From assembly GCA_023229425.1 (NCBI GenBank), contig JALNZG010000013.1, forward strand, positions 1-64,000: a stretch of 64,000 nucleotides of DNA. The letters run 5' to 3'. This document shows positions 44,273-53,488 of the stretch, piece by piece (position 1 is the stretch's first letter; each line of letters opens with the position of its first letter). The stretch comes from Ignavibacteriaceae bacterium (lineage in GTDB: Bacteria; Bacteroidota; Ignavibacteria; Ignavibacteriales; Ignavibacteriaceae). The translations under genes and the position numbers were made by a program. The notes under the pieces were generated by a model. It had not been told where the DNA came from. It saw nothing but the letters and a program-made list of their open reading frames with translations, and did not search any database.

Positions 44273-47041
44273 ATGAATAAAAAAATAATCTTTATTGATG
44301 CGATGGCTTTAACGTATAAAGCATATTTCGCTTTTATCAGCAGACCTTTAGTTACGAAGAAAGGCGAACCGACTTCTGCCGTCTTTGGTTTTATCACACA
44401 GATAATCAAAATATTGGAAGACATAAAACCGGCATACATGTTCGTCGGATTTGATTCAAAAGAAAAAACATTCCGCCACGATAAGTTTGAAGCGTACAAA
44501 GCTACCCGCTCAGCTATGCCGGAAGATATGATCCCGCAAATAGGAAGAATAAAAGAAATAATCGAAGCGCTTAATATTCCTGTTTTTATTTTGCCCGGTT
44601 ACGAAGCCGATGATATTATCGGTACGGCGGTGAGAAAAGCGGAATCACTCGGTTATGATTCTTTTATGATCACTCCCGATAAAGATTACATTCAACTTAT
44701 AACGGATAAAGTTAAATTAGTTAAACCGGGAAAATCGGGCGAAGAGATTGATGTTATCACCAAAGAAAAAGTTCTTGAAACCCTTGGCTTTGAACCGGAG
44801 AGAATGATCGATTACTTATCGCTTATCGGCGATTCAAGTGATAATATTCCCGGTGTAAAAGGCATTGGTCCAAAAGCAGCGCCACTATTAATAGAGAAAT
44901 ATTCCACTCTTGAAAATATTTACGAACATATCGACGAGGTTGAACCGGCTTCCGTTAAGAACAAACTCATTGCAGGAAAAGAGAATGCATTCCTTTCAAA
45001 GGAACTCGCAACTATTATGACTGATGTTCCAATTGAAATTGATTTTAATAGAACGAAGATCGGTAAACCGGAGATCGAGAAAATAAAATCCATTTTTGAA
45101 GAACTAGAATTCAAGAATCTTTACATCCGTTTAAGAAAATTCTTTGGTGAAGAGGAAATTGTTGAAGCGATTCCCGAAGTTGTGACGGTTCAAGAAAATA
45201 AAACTTTTTCAAGTTCTGAAAGCAAATATGTTTTAATCACTTCAGCAAAAGAAGCTAAAGCTTTAGCCGATGAACTTTCAAAACAATCTTTGTTTGTGTT
45301 TGATACTGAAACCGATTCACTCGATTATTTTGAAGCGAAAGTAGCCGGAGTTTCATTCTGTTACGAAAAAGGAAAAGCATTCTTTGTTGCATTAAATCCT
45401 TTCGTTCAATCAACATCATTATTTGAAAGAAATTTGGACGATAGACTTTCGCAACATGATTTTGTTCCCATCTTTAAATCCGTTTTTGAAAATGCTGCAA
45501 TTAAAAAAGTCTGCCAGAATGGGAAATTCGACATCTCCATAATGCGTTCCCTTGATATTCATGTATCTGGTTTTTACTTCGATACTATGCTGGCAAGTTT
45601 CCTACTTGATCCCGATCAGAAGCACGGCATGGATGATCTTGCGCAAAAATATTTGCAGTACAAACCTATTCCCCTTTCTGAACTGATCGGCATTAAGAAA
45701 GACGCAAAACAAATATTTGATGTTGACCTGAAACGGTTGGGTGACTATTCTTCCGAAGATGCGGATGTTACGTTTCAGCTATATGAAATCTTAAAAGAAG
45801 AGATTGAAAAAAACAATTTACATAAACTTGCTTATGAAGTTGAATTCCCTCTTGCAGAAGTGTTGGAAGAAATGGAACGTTCCGGAGTTAAGATTGATAA
45901 GAAAATGCTTGGTGTACTCAGTAAAGAATTAGAAACATCCATGAACGAATATTCTGAAAAAATATTTCGTTTAGCAGGGGAAACATTCAACCTCAATTCA
46001 CCGAAACAGATGCAGAAGATCTTGTTTGAAAAACTTCAGTTGCAATCTTCCAGAAAAACTAAAACGGGCTTTTCTACCGATGCACAAACGCTTGAAATGT
46101 TGCGAGGAGAACACGAAATTATTGAAAGCATTTTAGATTTTAGACAAGTCGCAAAATTAAAATCTACTTACGCTGATGCTCTTCCGAATCTAATTCACGC
46201 CAAAACCGGACGCGTACATACTTCGTTCAATCAAACCATCGCTTCTACCGGCAGACTTTCAAGTGTTGATCCCAATTTGCAGAACATTCCGATCCGTACA
46301 GAACTTGGCAGAGAAATCCGTAAAGCATTCGTTCCGCGTGATAAAGATCATCGCCTTATCAGTTGCGATTACAGCCAGATTGAACTTAGAATTATGGCAA
46401 GCATGTCCAACGACCAACGATTGATCGAAGCCTTTACACATGGTGAAGATATTCACAGAAGAACTGCCGCACTTGTTTTTCAAATTCCTCAAGAAGAAGT
46501 TACTCCCGATATGCGAAGAAAAGCTAAAGAAGTTAATTTTGGGATTTTATACGGCATTGGAATCTTCGGATTAAAAACCCGGCTGAAAATTTCTCAACAA
46601 CATGCAAAAGAGATTATTGAAACTTATTTCAACACATTTAAAAATGTAAAAGCTTTTATGGATGCATCAATTCAGTCGGCAAGAGAAAAAGGATATGCAG
46701 AAACGTTACTTGGCAGACGCCGTTTTTTAAATAATATTAACAGTAAGAATTTTTCACTTCGCAATTTTGAAGAACGCGTTGCTATTAATATGCCTATACA
46801 AGGAACCGCCGCTGATATGATTAAACTAGCCATGATCAACATCCATAATGAATTGGCAAAAAGAAAGTACGATACCAAAATGATTCTGCAAGTGCACGAT
46901 GAGTTGGTGTTTGATGCATTGAAAAGTGAGACGGAAGAAGTCGTTCCATTAGTGAAAGATTTGATGGAAAATGCTCTGCCTCTAAATGTACCAATACTTG
47001 TTGAAACCGGAATTGGAGATAATTGGATTGAAGCACATTAA
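44273..47041 (+). CDS. polA: DNA polymerase I
   Basis: 922 residues with all three activities. The 5'-3' exonuclease/FEN domain occupies about 1-290 (GYEADDIIGT, SLIGDSSDNIPGVKGIGPKAA). The 3'-5' proofreading domain is near 320-520 with all carboxylates present (FDTETDSLDYF, CQNGKFDISIMRS, YSSEDADVTFQLYE), unlike some Pol I proteins that lose them. The family A polymerase has motif A SCDYSQIELRIMAS, the O-helix RRKAKEVNFGILYG, and motif C VHDELVFD. It processes Okazaki fragments and fills repair gaps. Confidence 0.97.
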   Translation: MNKKIIFIDAMALTYKAYFAFISRPLVTKKGEPTSAVFGFITQIIKILEDIKPAYMFVGFDSKEKTFRHDKFEAYKATRSAMPEDMIPQIGRIKEIIEALNIPVFILPGYEADDIIGTAVRKAESLGYDSFMITPDKDYIQLITDKVKLVKPGKSGEEIDVITKEKVLETLGFEPERMIDYLSLIGDSSDNIPGVKGIGPKAAPLLIEKYSTLENIYEHIDEVEPASVKNKLIAGKENAFLSKELATIMTDVPIEIDFNRTKIGKPEIEKIKSIFEELEFKNLYIRLRKFFGEEEIVEAIPEVVTVQENKTFSSSESKYVLITSAKEAKALADELSKQSLFVFDTETDSLDYFEAKVAGVSFCYEKGKAFFVALNPFVQSTSLFERNLDDRLSQHDFVPIFKSVFENAAIKKVCQNGKFDISIMRSLDIHVSGFYFDTMLASFLLDPDQKHGMDDLAQKYLQYKPIPLSELIGIKKDAKQIFDVDLKRLGDYSSEDADVTFQLYEILKEEIEKNNLHKLAYEVEFPLAEVLEEMERSGVKIDKKMLGVLSKELETSMNEYSEKIFRLAGETFNLNSPKQMQKILFEKLQLQSSRKTKTGFSTDAQTLEMLRGEHEIIESILDFRQVAKLKSTYADALPNLIHAKTGRVHTSFNQTIASTGRLSSVDPNLQNIPIRTELGREIRKAFVPRDKDHRLISCDYSQIELRIMASMSNDQRLIEAFTHGEDIHRRTAALVFQIPQEEVTPDMRRKAKEVNFGILYGIGIFGLKTRLKISQQHAKEIIETYFNTFKNVKAFMDASIQSAREKGYAETLLGRRRFLNNINSKNFSLRNFEERVAINMPIQGTAADMIKLAMINIHNELAKRKYDTKMILQVHDELVFDALKSETEEVVPLVKDLMENALPLNVPILVETGIGDNWIEAH

Positions 47042-47049
47042 ATCTGAAG

Positions 47050-47067
47050 AGTTATCAGTTTTCAGTT
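47050..47067. repeat. Short ATCAGTTTTCAGTTTTA repeat between convergent genes
   Basis: The 62-base gap between polA and hpnE holds GTTATCAGTTTTCAGTTT, the same simple pattern seen at 61281-61314 and, inverted, at 26011-26048. No convincing terminator hairpin was found in the gap. Confidence 0.4.
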
Positions 47068-47103
47068 TTAAGCTAACAAAAACAAAATAGATGTTATTGA
47101 TGA

Positions 47104-48402
47104 TTAAAAAGATGAGAAATATTTTTGAACTTTATCAGCAGCAGTGTTACCGCTTTTAATTGCCCCTTCAATTGTTGCGGGTAATCCGGTATTAGTCCAA
47201 TCTCCCGCTAAAAAAACATTTTCCAACTTCGTTTTAGCAGACGGGCGTTTCAGCAAGTTTTCTTTATTCGGAATAAACGTAGCCCTCTTCTCTTTAATGA
47301 TTTGGTAATCTGAAATATCTTCTCTTTTGATATTCAAATATTCTTGCAATTCCGTAGTTACAATTGAAAACAATTCTTCCTTTGATCTATCAATCAGATC
47401 ATCTGCGCTGCTTGTTACGGTTGTAATAAAATTTCCATGATTAAAAACCCAATGTAGTGGTGAATCAATGAAAGCATAAAATGGTTTCTTTAGATTGTTT
47501 TGTTTCAACCATAAATGCAGAGTCAATATTCCGGAAGTGGTTAAATCAGTTCTATTATTTTCTATAATTAAGTTATTTTTATTGATTTTATTTAAGGCGT
47601 ATGAAGGAATTGCCAAAATAACGGCATCGAAATCAATTATAATCCTTTTATCAGTCATCACAGAAGTAGCTTGATTCTGAGTAACAGAGATTTCCTGAAG
47701 TTTTTCTGAAAGAGATAATTCACTTTTATGTGCTACGAGAAAGTTCACTGCAGGATCAACAAATGCTTTTGATAAACCTACTTTTGGAATGATCATCGCT
47801 GACGCGTCACTTCCATTCAAGAAAATTACTTTAAGAATATCAATAAACATTTTTGCCGAAGCATCTTTTATTTGACTGTTCAAGGCTCCTATAGCAATAA
47901 TTTCCCAAAATGATTTTATACAATTCCGACTTTGATTCTCTCCTTTTAACCATTCGTTAACTGAAATGTTTAAATACATTTCACTATCAATAAAAGAAAG
48001 TTTTGTTACAAGGAGAATTATTTTAATTTTGTCGGTAATGGATAAAGCCTCGTAATTCAAAAGTCCAAAAAACAATCCCAGCGGATATGGGAGATTGGTA
48101 GCTTTAAGTTGATGTTTTATTTTATTTCTCGTTACAAAGTTTATTTCAAGTTTATTTTGAGAATTAAAAAGATTTGTCACTCCAATACAATTAATAAATT
48201 CCAGCGTTTCATAATAACACCCAAGCATAAGATGCTGTCCATTATCAATTTCGTCTCCGCTTTTTTCATCAATAAATGAATAAGCTCTTCCACCGAATTT
48301 CGGGGAAGCTTCTAATATTTGTACATGGCAATTTTGTTTGGTAAGAGAAACGGCGGCGGAAAGACCGGCTAATCCACCTCCTACAATGAGGCATTTTTTC
48401 AT
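47104..48402 (-). CDS. hpnE: Hydroxysqualene dehydroxylase (HpnE-like)
   Basis: 432-residue FAD-dependent amine-oxidase/phytoene-desaturase-type protein. The N-terminal dinucleotide motif is VGGGLAGLSAAVSL, followed by EASPKFGGRAYSF, and the C-terminal FAD motif is FLAGDWTNTGLPATIEGA. It lies directly after two squalene/phytoene synthase paralogues, overlapping the second by four bases, which is the hpnCDE arrangement. In that pathway HpnE reduces hydroxysqualene to squalene. Without the context it could be read as a carotenoid desaturase. Confidence 0.87.
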   Translation of the reverse strand: MKKCLIVGGGLAGLSAAVSLTKQNCHVQILEASPKFGGRAYSFIDEKSGDEIDNGQHLMLGCYYETLEFINCIGVTNLFNSQNKLEINFVTRNKIKHQLKATNLPYPLGLFFGLLNYEALSITDKIKIILLVTKLSFIDSEMYLNISVNEWLKGENQSRNCIKSFWEIIAIGALNSQIKDASAKMFIDILKVIFLNGSDASAMIIPKVGLSKAFVDPAVNFLVAHKSELSLSEKLQEISVTQNQATSVMTDKRIIIDFDAVILAIPSYALNKINKNNLIIENNRTDLTTSGILTLHLWLKQNNLKKPFYAFIDSPLHWVFNHGNFITTVTSSADDLIDRSKEELFSIVTTELQEYLNIKREDISDYQIIKEKRATFIPNKENLLKRPSAKTKLENVFLAGDWTNTGLPATIEGAIKSGNTAADKVQKYFSSF

Positions 48403-49247
48403 TTATAAACTAAATTATATTTCGCCCAGACTCCGAGAGAAATACCGATTTTTTCAAATGTACTTACATTAATATTTTTATTGAACACATCGTACTTCGC
48501 TTGAATGATTCTGTCCAACATTCTGGAATAAATATGCTGCATCGCGCGTGCTGCAAACATTGAAGCTTTATCGTCAAGGTCTAAATTGTTTGTTGCTGTT
48601 TGAAAATATTCATTTGCCCTATTTGCTTCAAATTCCATCAACGAAATAAAATGTAAATTGTACTTTTTATCGAGCAAATCACTTTCACTGTAATGGAATT
48701 GTTTTAATTCATCCTGTGGAAGATAGATGCGATTTTCTCTTGCATCTTTATTTACATCGCGTAAAATATTTGTAAGCTGTAAAGCAATACCGAGATTCTC
48801 GGCAAAAGATAAAGCTGATTTATTCTTATATCCGAATATTTCAATACACATTAATCCAACCGTTGAAGCAACGCGGTAGCAGTAAAGATGCAAATCTTCA
48901 AAAGTTTCATACCGCTTCTTTTGTAAATCCATTTCCATTCCTTTGATAAGCTCAAAGAAATGTTCAATTGGAATGTGAAATTGAGAAATTGTTCCGGCGA
49001 GTTTATTTAATAATTGAAGTTCGGAGTTCCCTTTAAAAGCTTTTTCAAATTCAGTCCGCCATCTTACCAACTTTTGATATTTTAATTCATCATCATCCTG
49101 CCCCTCATCGACAATATCATCTGTCTTACGGCAGAACGCATAAACATTGTTCATCGCTTCCCGCTGACTTGCCGGGAGCAAATTAAAAGCATAATAAAAA
49201 CTGCTTTTACTTTCCTTTGCAATTTGTTTAGCTGAATCGTTTTGCAT
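48399..49247 (-). CDS. hpnD: Presqualene diphosphate synthase (HpnD-like)
   Basis: 282 residues of the squalene/phytoene synthase fold with both Asp-rich motifs, RKTDDIVDEGQDD near residue 40 and TNILRDVNKDARENRIYLP near 165. It joins two farnesyl diphosphates to presqualene diphosphate in the three-enzyme squalene route. It overlaps hpnC by 20 bases and hpnE by four. Which paralogue is C and which is D rests on order and similarity as I recall it. Confidence 0.83.
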   Translation of the reverse strand: MQNDSAKQIAKESKSSFYYAFNLLPASQREAMNNVYAFCRKTDDIVDEGQDDDELKYQKLVRWRTEFEKAFKGNSELQLLNKLAGTISQFHIPIEHFFELIKGMEMDLQKKRYETFEDLHLYCYRVASTVGLMCIEIFGYKNKSALSFAENLGIALQLTNILRDVNKDARENRIYLPQDELKQFHYSESDLLDKKYNLHFISLMEFEANRANEYFQTATNNLDLDDKASMFAARAMQHIYSRMLDRIIQAKYDVFNKNINVSTFEKIGISLGVWAKYNLVYK

Positions 49248-50100
49248 AACTATATGATTTGATTAATAATGAAATAATTTCATATTTCTTTAATGACGGT
49301 CTCGTTTTTATCACATTAAATTTCGCCGATTCAATTTTTTCCAATATTTTTCTTCCACCGAGAATCGTCCACGCGATTTCAATTTTCAATTTTTTAGGTA
49401 AATACTTCAGCAACTCTTCACCGGTTAAAAACAAATTTTTCGTTCTTTCAATTTGAGATTCTATTACTTCACAAAATTTTCTTCTTAAGACCGGATCGGT
49501 GAAATTGTTTTCATCCAAACCAAATCTTGCTAAATCATTTAATGGAATATAATTTCTTCCCTTTTGAATGTCAAATTTGAAATCTTGATAAAAGTTCGTC
49601 AATTGAAGTGCGGTACAAATATTATCGGAAAGTTTTAACACTTTTTGATCACGAATATCGTGCAACTCCAGCATTAATCTCCCGATAGGATTAGCGGAAT
49701 TATCACAATATGCCTGCACTTCGGAATAGTCTTGAAACTTAGTAAACAGAATATCTGAGCGGAAAGCTTTAAGCAGCTTGAAAAAATATATGGGTGAAAG
49801 TTTTCTTTCCTTGATCGTTTCGGCAAGAGCAACATCAAATTTATCAGTAAATATCCCGTTCAATAAATTCTGCAGCCGTTTTTCCAATCTTGCAAGTTGT
49901 GCCAATCTCTGCTCAACAGAAAATTGCCCTTCATCGGCAATATCATCAGCGGTGCGTGCAAACCAATAAATGATCGCAGCATCTTTCCTTAATTTTTTCT
50001 GAATTAAAAAAGTTACTACAGGGAAGTTCTCGTAGTGCTTCTGTGCAAATTGAATTGCCTCTTGATAGGCTAAATGCAGGTCATGTGTCGTATAATTCAT
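49228..50100 (-). CDS. hpnC: Hydroxysqualene synthase (HpnC-like)
   Basis: 290 residues, paralogous to the downstream gene, with RTADDIADEGQF near residue 50 and TNFYQDFKFDIQKGRNYIP near 170. HpnC converts presqualene diphosphate to hydroxysqualene. It is the first gene of the hpnC-D-E cluster, which supplies squalene for hopanoids or similar lipids. Squalene-hopene cyclase is not in the window. Confidence 0.83.
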   Translation of the reverse strand: MNYTTHDLHLAYQEAIQFAQKHYENFPVVTFLIQKKLRKDAAIIYWFARTADDIADEGQFSVEQRLAQLARLEKRLQNLLNGIFTDKFDVALAETIKERKLSPIYFFKLLKAFRSDILFTKFQDYSEVQAYCDNSANPIGRLMLELHDIRDQKVLKLSDNICTALQLTNFYQDFKFDIQKGRNYIPLNDLARFGLDENNFTDPVLRRKFCEVIESQIERTKNLFLTGEELLKYLPKKLKIEIAWTILGGRKILEKIESAKFNVIKTRPSLKKYEIISLLIKSYSYAKRFS

Positions 50101-50123
50101 AACTTCGTAAAACCAAAACCAAA

Positions 50124-50207
50124 AGAATAATGAATATCGAACAAGAAATTTGAAATGATGAAGTTGAAAAACAGATTACTTTCAATTAGAAATTCATTAT
50201 TCGATAT
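50124..50207. repeat. AATAATGAATATCGAAC-type intergenic repeat
   Basis: AATAATGAAT near 50127 is matched by inverted ATTCATTATT near 50192-50201, with GAAATTTGAAATGATGAAG and TTGAAA/TTTCAA in between, so the stretch can fold back imperfectly. It lies just upstream of hpnC and might overlap its promoter. Confidence 0.45.
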
Positions 50208-50250
50208 TAAATTATCGTTAATTTGTTATTACTAATGGTTCTCTAATAAT

Positions 50251-50390
50251 TTAGTAACTCACTTTACGCAGGAGTCTTAATCATAATCATAATCTTAATC
50301 CTACTCTTAATCAGATTAAAAAATGGAGTAAGAGTAAGATTACGAATACGAACAAGATTAAGAATTTCTAGCGTAAGGTCGCTTAGTAAT
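50251..50390. repeat. MITE-like intergenic element B next to tRNA-Leu
   Basis: 140 bases with imperfect terminal inverted repeats TTAGTAACTCACTTTACGC (50251-50269) and GCGTAAGGTCGCTTAGTAA (50371-50389). The left interior is pyrimidine-rich (CTTAATCATAATCATAATC) and the right interior is its approximate complement (GTAAGAGTAAGATTACGAA), so most of the element can fold into one long imperfect hairpin. It shares ends and interior text with element A. Confidence 0.6.
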
Positions 50391-50394
50391 TTTG

Positions 50395-50477
50395 TGCCCG
50401 AAAGGGGACTCGAACCCCTACGGAGGATCTCCACTAGACCCTGAACCTAGCGCGTCTACCAATTCCGCCATTCGGGC
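50395..50477 (-). tRNA. tRNA-Leu (anticodon CAG)
   Basis: On the minus strand a full cloverleaf is seen: acceptor stem GCCCGAA/TTCGGGC, D-arm GGCGGAATTGGTAGACGC, anticodon stem CTAGG/TCTAG with loop TTCAGGG giving CAG, a class II long variable arm, T-arm GGGGTTCGAGTCCCC, and discriminator A. The 3' CCA is not encoded. It reads CUG codons. Element B begins five bases past its 3' end. Confidence 0.96.
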
Positions 50478-50527
50478 AAATTATTTCCATAGAAAATTTA
50501 ATAATAACAATTGTCTTTTCAAACTAA

Positions 50528-52759
50528 TTACCAGCCGGAACCGGATTCTTTTTCCTGTTGAGAGACTGCGGAACCTCCATGAAGATTACAATTCTGCGGT
50601 TTGTGTAAAACATTTATTAAATCCGATATTTTATTCGGGCAGCTTTCATTCGCTAGACGTGTATCCCCTCTTTCAATCGTTTCTTTGCAAAACAGAGCGT
50701 ATTCTACACCATCAGGCAAAGTAAAATACTCTAGCGGAAGGTTTAATTGTTTATAAACTTCAGCCATAAATTTTGCCCAAACAGGCATTGATGCTCTAGC
50801 ACCTTGCCCATACCACCCGTTAAATTTTACACGCCTATCATCAAAACCGGTCCAAACACCACCGGCTAATTGCGGTGTGAACCCTACAAACCATGCATCT
50901 GCAAAATCTTGTGTTGTTCCGGTTTTACCTGCCGCCGGTCTTGAGAAATACTGCCGGACTCTTGCACCTGTTCCATAATTTAGCACATCTTCCATCATAC
51001 TCGTAACAATTGCCGCAGTTTGAGGCGAGATCGCTTCACGGTATTCAGGTTTGAATTCGTCAATTATAATTCCGTTTTTATCTTCAATTCTTAAAATTGA
51101 AATTGGAGAAACAAACACTCCTTTATTTGCTAAGGTAGAAAAGGCAGATGTTAATTCAAGCGGAGTAACCTCAACCGTACCTAATGCAATTGAAGGAAAT
51201 GCAGAAAGCGAAGAATTAATTCCCATTTTATGAGCGTATTTTACAACCATATTTGGCGGCGCTATTTCTGAAATCGTTAATCTCCCGGCAATAACGTTTA
51301 TTGAATTTGCCAATGCCCGCCTCAACGTTAGATAACCGCCGTAATCGCTATCGCTGTTATCAGGAGACCAGCCGTTGAAATTAAATTTTTCATTTAATAA
51401 AGAATAAGCCGGGTAATAACCGTTATCAATTGCAGTAGTGTAAATGATAGGTTTAAATGAAGAACCGGGCTGCCGTCTAATTTGTGTCACGTGGTTTAAT
51501 CCATATTGAAAATCTTGATCAGTACCGCCAACTAATGCTTTAATTGCCCCACTCTTCGGATCGAGCACAACAAAACCTGTCTGAATAGTACTTTCAATGA
51601 GTTTTACTGAATCAATAAACGCTGCATCATTTATTAATTGACTATATACCATCTGCTTTTGTACTTGCGAGACAGCCTCTTTATAAGCGACCGTATTTTT
51701 TATCGCTCTATCAATTAACGGTTTTAAAATCGCTTTATTGTTATCCCATTTCCAGTTTTTATAAAATAATTCCTGATATTCTCTAAGATGTTCTACAACA
51801 ACTTTATTAGCAATTTTTTGCATGGACATATTAATTGAAGTGTAGATATTTAATCCGTCTCTAAACAAATCGTATCCATATTTATCAGCCATGGCAATCA
51901 TTTGTTGGCGGATGTATTCCAAAAAATGAGGAGCCTCACTTCTCATTTTAACTTTCTTCCCCTTGGCTAAAATAATAGGTTCTATTCTAAATTTTTCATA
52001 ATTACTTTCGGATAAATACCCCGCGTCCATCATGTTGCGCATAACTAAATTTCTGCGGGCTAAAGCTCGTTCCATTCTTCGTTCAGGATCATAATTTACA
52101 GAAGATTTTAGAAGGGCGATAAGCAAAGCTGATTCCGGCACCGTAAGTTCTTTAGCTCTTTTACCGAAATAAATGTTAGCGGCTGTTTCAACTCCGTAAG
52201 CGCTTTTCCCGAAATAGGAAACATTTAAATAAAGTTCAATGATTTCTTTCTTTGTAAAATTTCTTTCAATTTGAACTGAAGAGAGCCATTCTCGAATTTT
52301 TCTTGCAACAGTTTCAACCGGGTTTTCATTTATCGATTTCAAACTGTATAAATTTTTTGCTAGCTGTTGCGTAATAGTACTTGCGCCTTCGCGTGAAAAA
52401 GTAAAAATATTCTTTATCATCGCTTTGCCGAAACGAATTAAATCAACTCCCCAGTGACTATAAAAATTTCTGTCTTCTGTGGCAATCAAAGCATTGATGA
52501 GATGCGAAGGAATGCTGTCAACATTCGTTTCAATCCTATTTTCAATATAAAATTGTCCCAGTATTTCACCGTCAACCGTCCAGACTTTACTTGCTAACTG
52601 TGGACGCGGATTTTCTAATTCTTCAATCGAAGGTAATCCCAAAAACACATAAATAATAAAAGCTAAAACGACAACAGCAAAACCGATAAATAGATATTTA
52701 AACTTTTTAATTATTGATATGTAGTGATTTTGAGTTATATTTTTAGAAGATTTTTGCAT
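50528..52759 (-). CDS. Class A penicillin-binding protein (PBP1A-like)
   Basis: 743 residues: one N-terminal membrane helix (about 22-44), a GT51 glycosyltransferase domain (ATEDRNFYSHWGVDL with catalytic Glu, EGASTITQQLAKNLY) and a transpeptidase domain with Ser in RQPGSSFKPIIY, the second motif ANSINV and the third AAGKTGTTQDFADAWFVG. It polymerises and crosslinks peptidoglycan in the periplasm. The C-terminal tail has three cysteines (residues about 693-728), a usual feature of these proteins in the group. It starts one base after the lpxH stop. Confidence 0.93.
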   Translation of the reverse strand: MQKSSKNITQNHYISIIKKFKYLFIGFAVVVLAFIIYVFLGLPSIEELENPRPQLASKVWTVDGEILGQFYIENRIETNVDSIPSHLINALIATEDRNFYSHWGVDLIRFGKAMIKNIFTFSREGASTITQQLAKNLYSLKSINENPVETVARKIREWLSSVQIERNFTKKEIIELYLNVSYFGKSAYGVETAANIYFGKRAKELTVPESALLIALLKSSVNYDPERRMERALARRNLVMRNMMDAGYLSESNYEKFRIEPIILAKGKKVKMRSEAPHFLEYIRQQMIAMADKYGYDLFRDGLNIYTSINMSMQKIANKVVVEHLREYQELFYKNWKWDNNKAILKPLIDRAIKNTVAYKEAVSQVQKQMVYSQLINDAAFIDSVKLIESTIQTGFVVLDPKSGAIKALVGGTDQDFQYGLNHVTQIRRQPGSSFKPIIYTTAIDNGYYPAYSLLNEKFNFNGWSPDNSDSDYGGYLTLRRALANSINVIAGRLTISEIAPPNMVVKYAHKMGINSSLSAFPSIALGTVEVTPLELTSAFSTLANKGVFVSPISILRIEDKNGIIIDEFKPEYREAISPQTAAIVTSMMEDVLNYGTGARVRQYFSRPAAGKTGTTQDFADAWFVGFTPQLAGGVWTGFDDRRVKFNGWYGQGARASMPVWAKFMAEVYKQLNLPLEYFTLPDGVEYALFCKETIERGDTRLANESCPNKISDLINVLHKPQNCNLHGGSAVSQQEKESGSGW

Positions 52760-52760
52760 G

Positions 52761-53486
52761 CTATTGCCAGTCCACTATTTGAAAACTATTATTCTGAAAT
52801 ATTCCGTAACAAGGTTGATCTAGCCAAGTTCCTAAATTAATATAATATCCATTTTTAACTTTCTCCAATTGTCTTTTGTGAGAATGCCCGAAAATTACAT
52901 AATCATAATGCTCATTAATTTTTTCTTTAGCAGCTTCAATCATGCCGTCTATCTCTCCGTAATCTTTTTTTGAAGTATAATCTCTGCTGGATTTACTTGT
53001 TCTGCTGGCGAGAGCAATTCCTAAATCCGGATGTACTAACGAATATAATTTTTGAAGATATTTATTCCGCAGAACTTTTTTAAGAAAAAGATAACCGATA
53101 TCATTTTTTACTAATCCGTCTCCGTGAGCCAGAAAAAACTTTTTGCCCTCAAGAGTAACCGATATCCCATCGTGATAAAGATGCGCGCCAATTTCTTTTT
53201 GGAAAAAGTCTCTATGAAGAAAGTCATGGTTGCCAATGAAATAATGTAACTCGACACCATTTTCGCATAAGTCTTGTAAGGCTGTAAAGGTTCTAAAAAA
53301 TCCTTTTTGATAAACGTGTTTGTATTCAAACCAGTAATCAAATAAATCACCGATAATATAGAGCGCGCTCGAAGAATCTTTTGCATATTCTAAAAAAGAT
53401 ACTAATAAACGTTCTCTTTTTTTTTCAAGTTCGGGGGATAAAAGTCCCAAATGGATGTCGGAAATAAATAAAACGGGTTTAGACAT
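52761..53486 (-). CDS. lpxH: UDP-2,3-diacylglucosamine diphosphatase (LpxH-like)
   Basis: 241-residue calcineurin-like phosphoesterase. Metal-binding motifs are FISDIHLG (Asp and His near residues 10-12), IGDLFDYWFEY, FIGNHDFLHRDFF and FGHSHKRQ, a pattern typical of LpxH rather than general phosphatases. It cleaves UDP-2,3-diacylglucosamine to lipid X in lipid A synthesis at the inner membrane, implying a lipopolysaccharide-containing outer membrane. It sits between an M1 peptidase and PBP1A with gaps of one to two bases. Confidence 0.87.
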   Translation of the reverse strand: MSKPVLFISDIHLGLLSPELEKKRERLLVSFLEYAKDSSSALYIIGDLFDYWFEYKHVYQKGFFRTFTALQDLCENGVELHYFIGNHDFLHRDFFQKEIGAHLYHDGISVTLEGKKFFLAHGDGLVKNDIGYLFLKKVLRNKYLQKLYSLVHPDLGIALASRTSKSSRDYTSKKDYGEIDGMIEAAKEKINEHYDYVIFGHSHKRQLEKVKNGYYINLGTWLDQPCYGIFQNNSFQIVDWQ

Positions 53487-53488
53487 TT

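Noticed and set aside
50660..50790. Cys-containing tail of PBP1A as an unusual extension
   Set aside because: Tails of this kind are, as far as I recall, usual in PBP1A proteins of this group.
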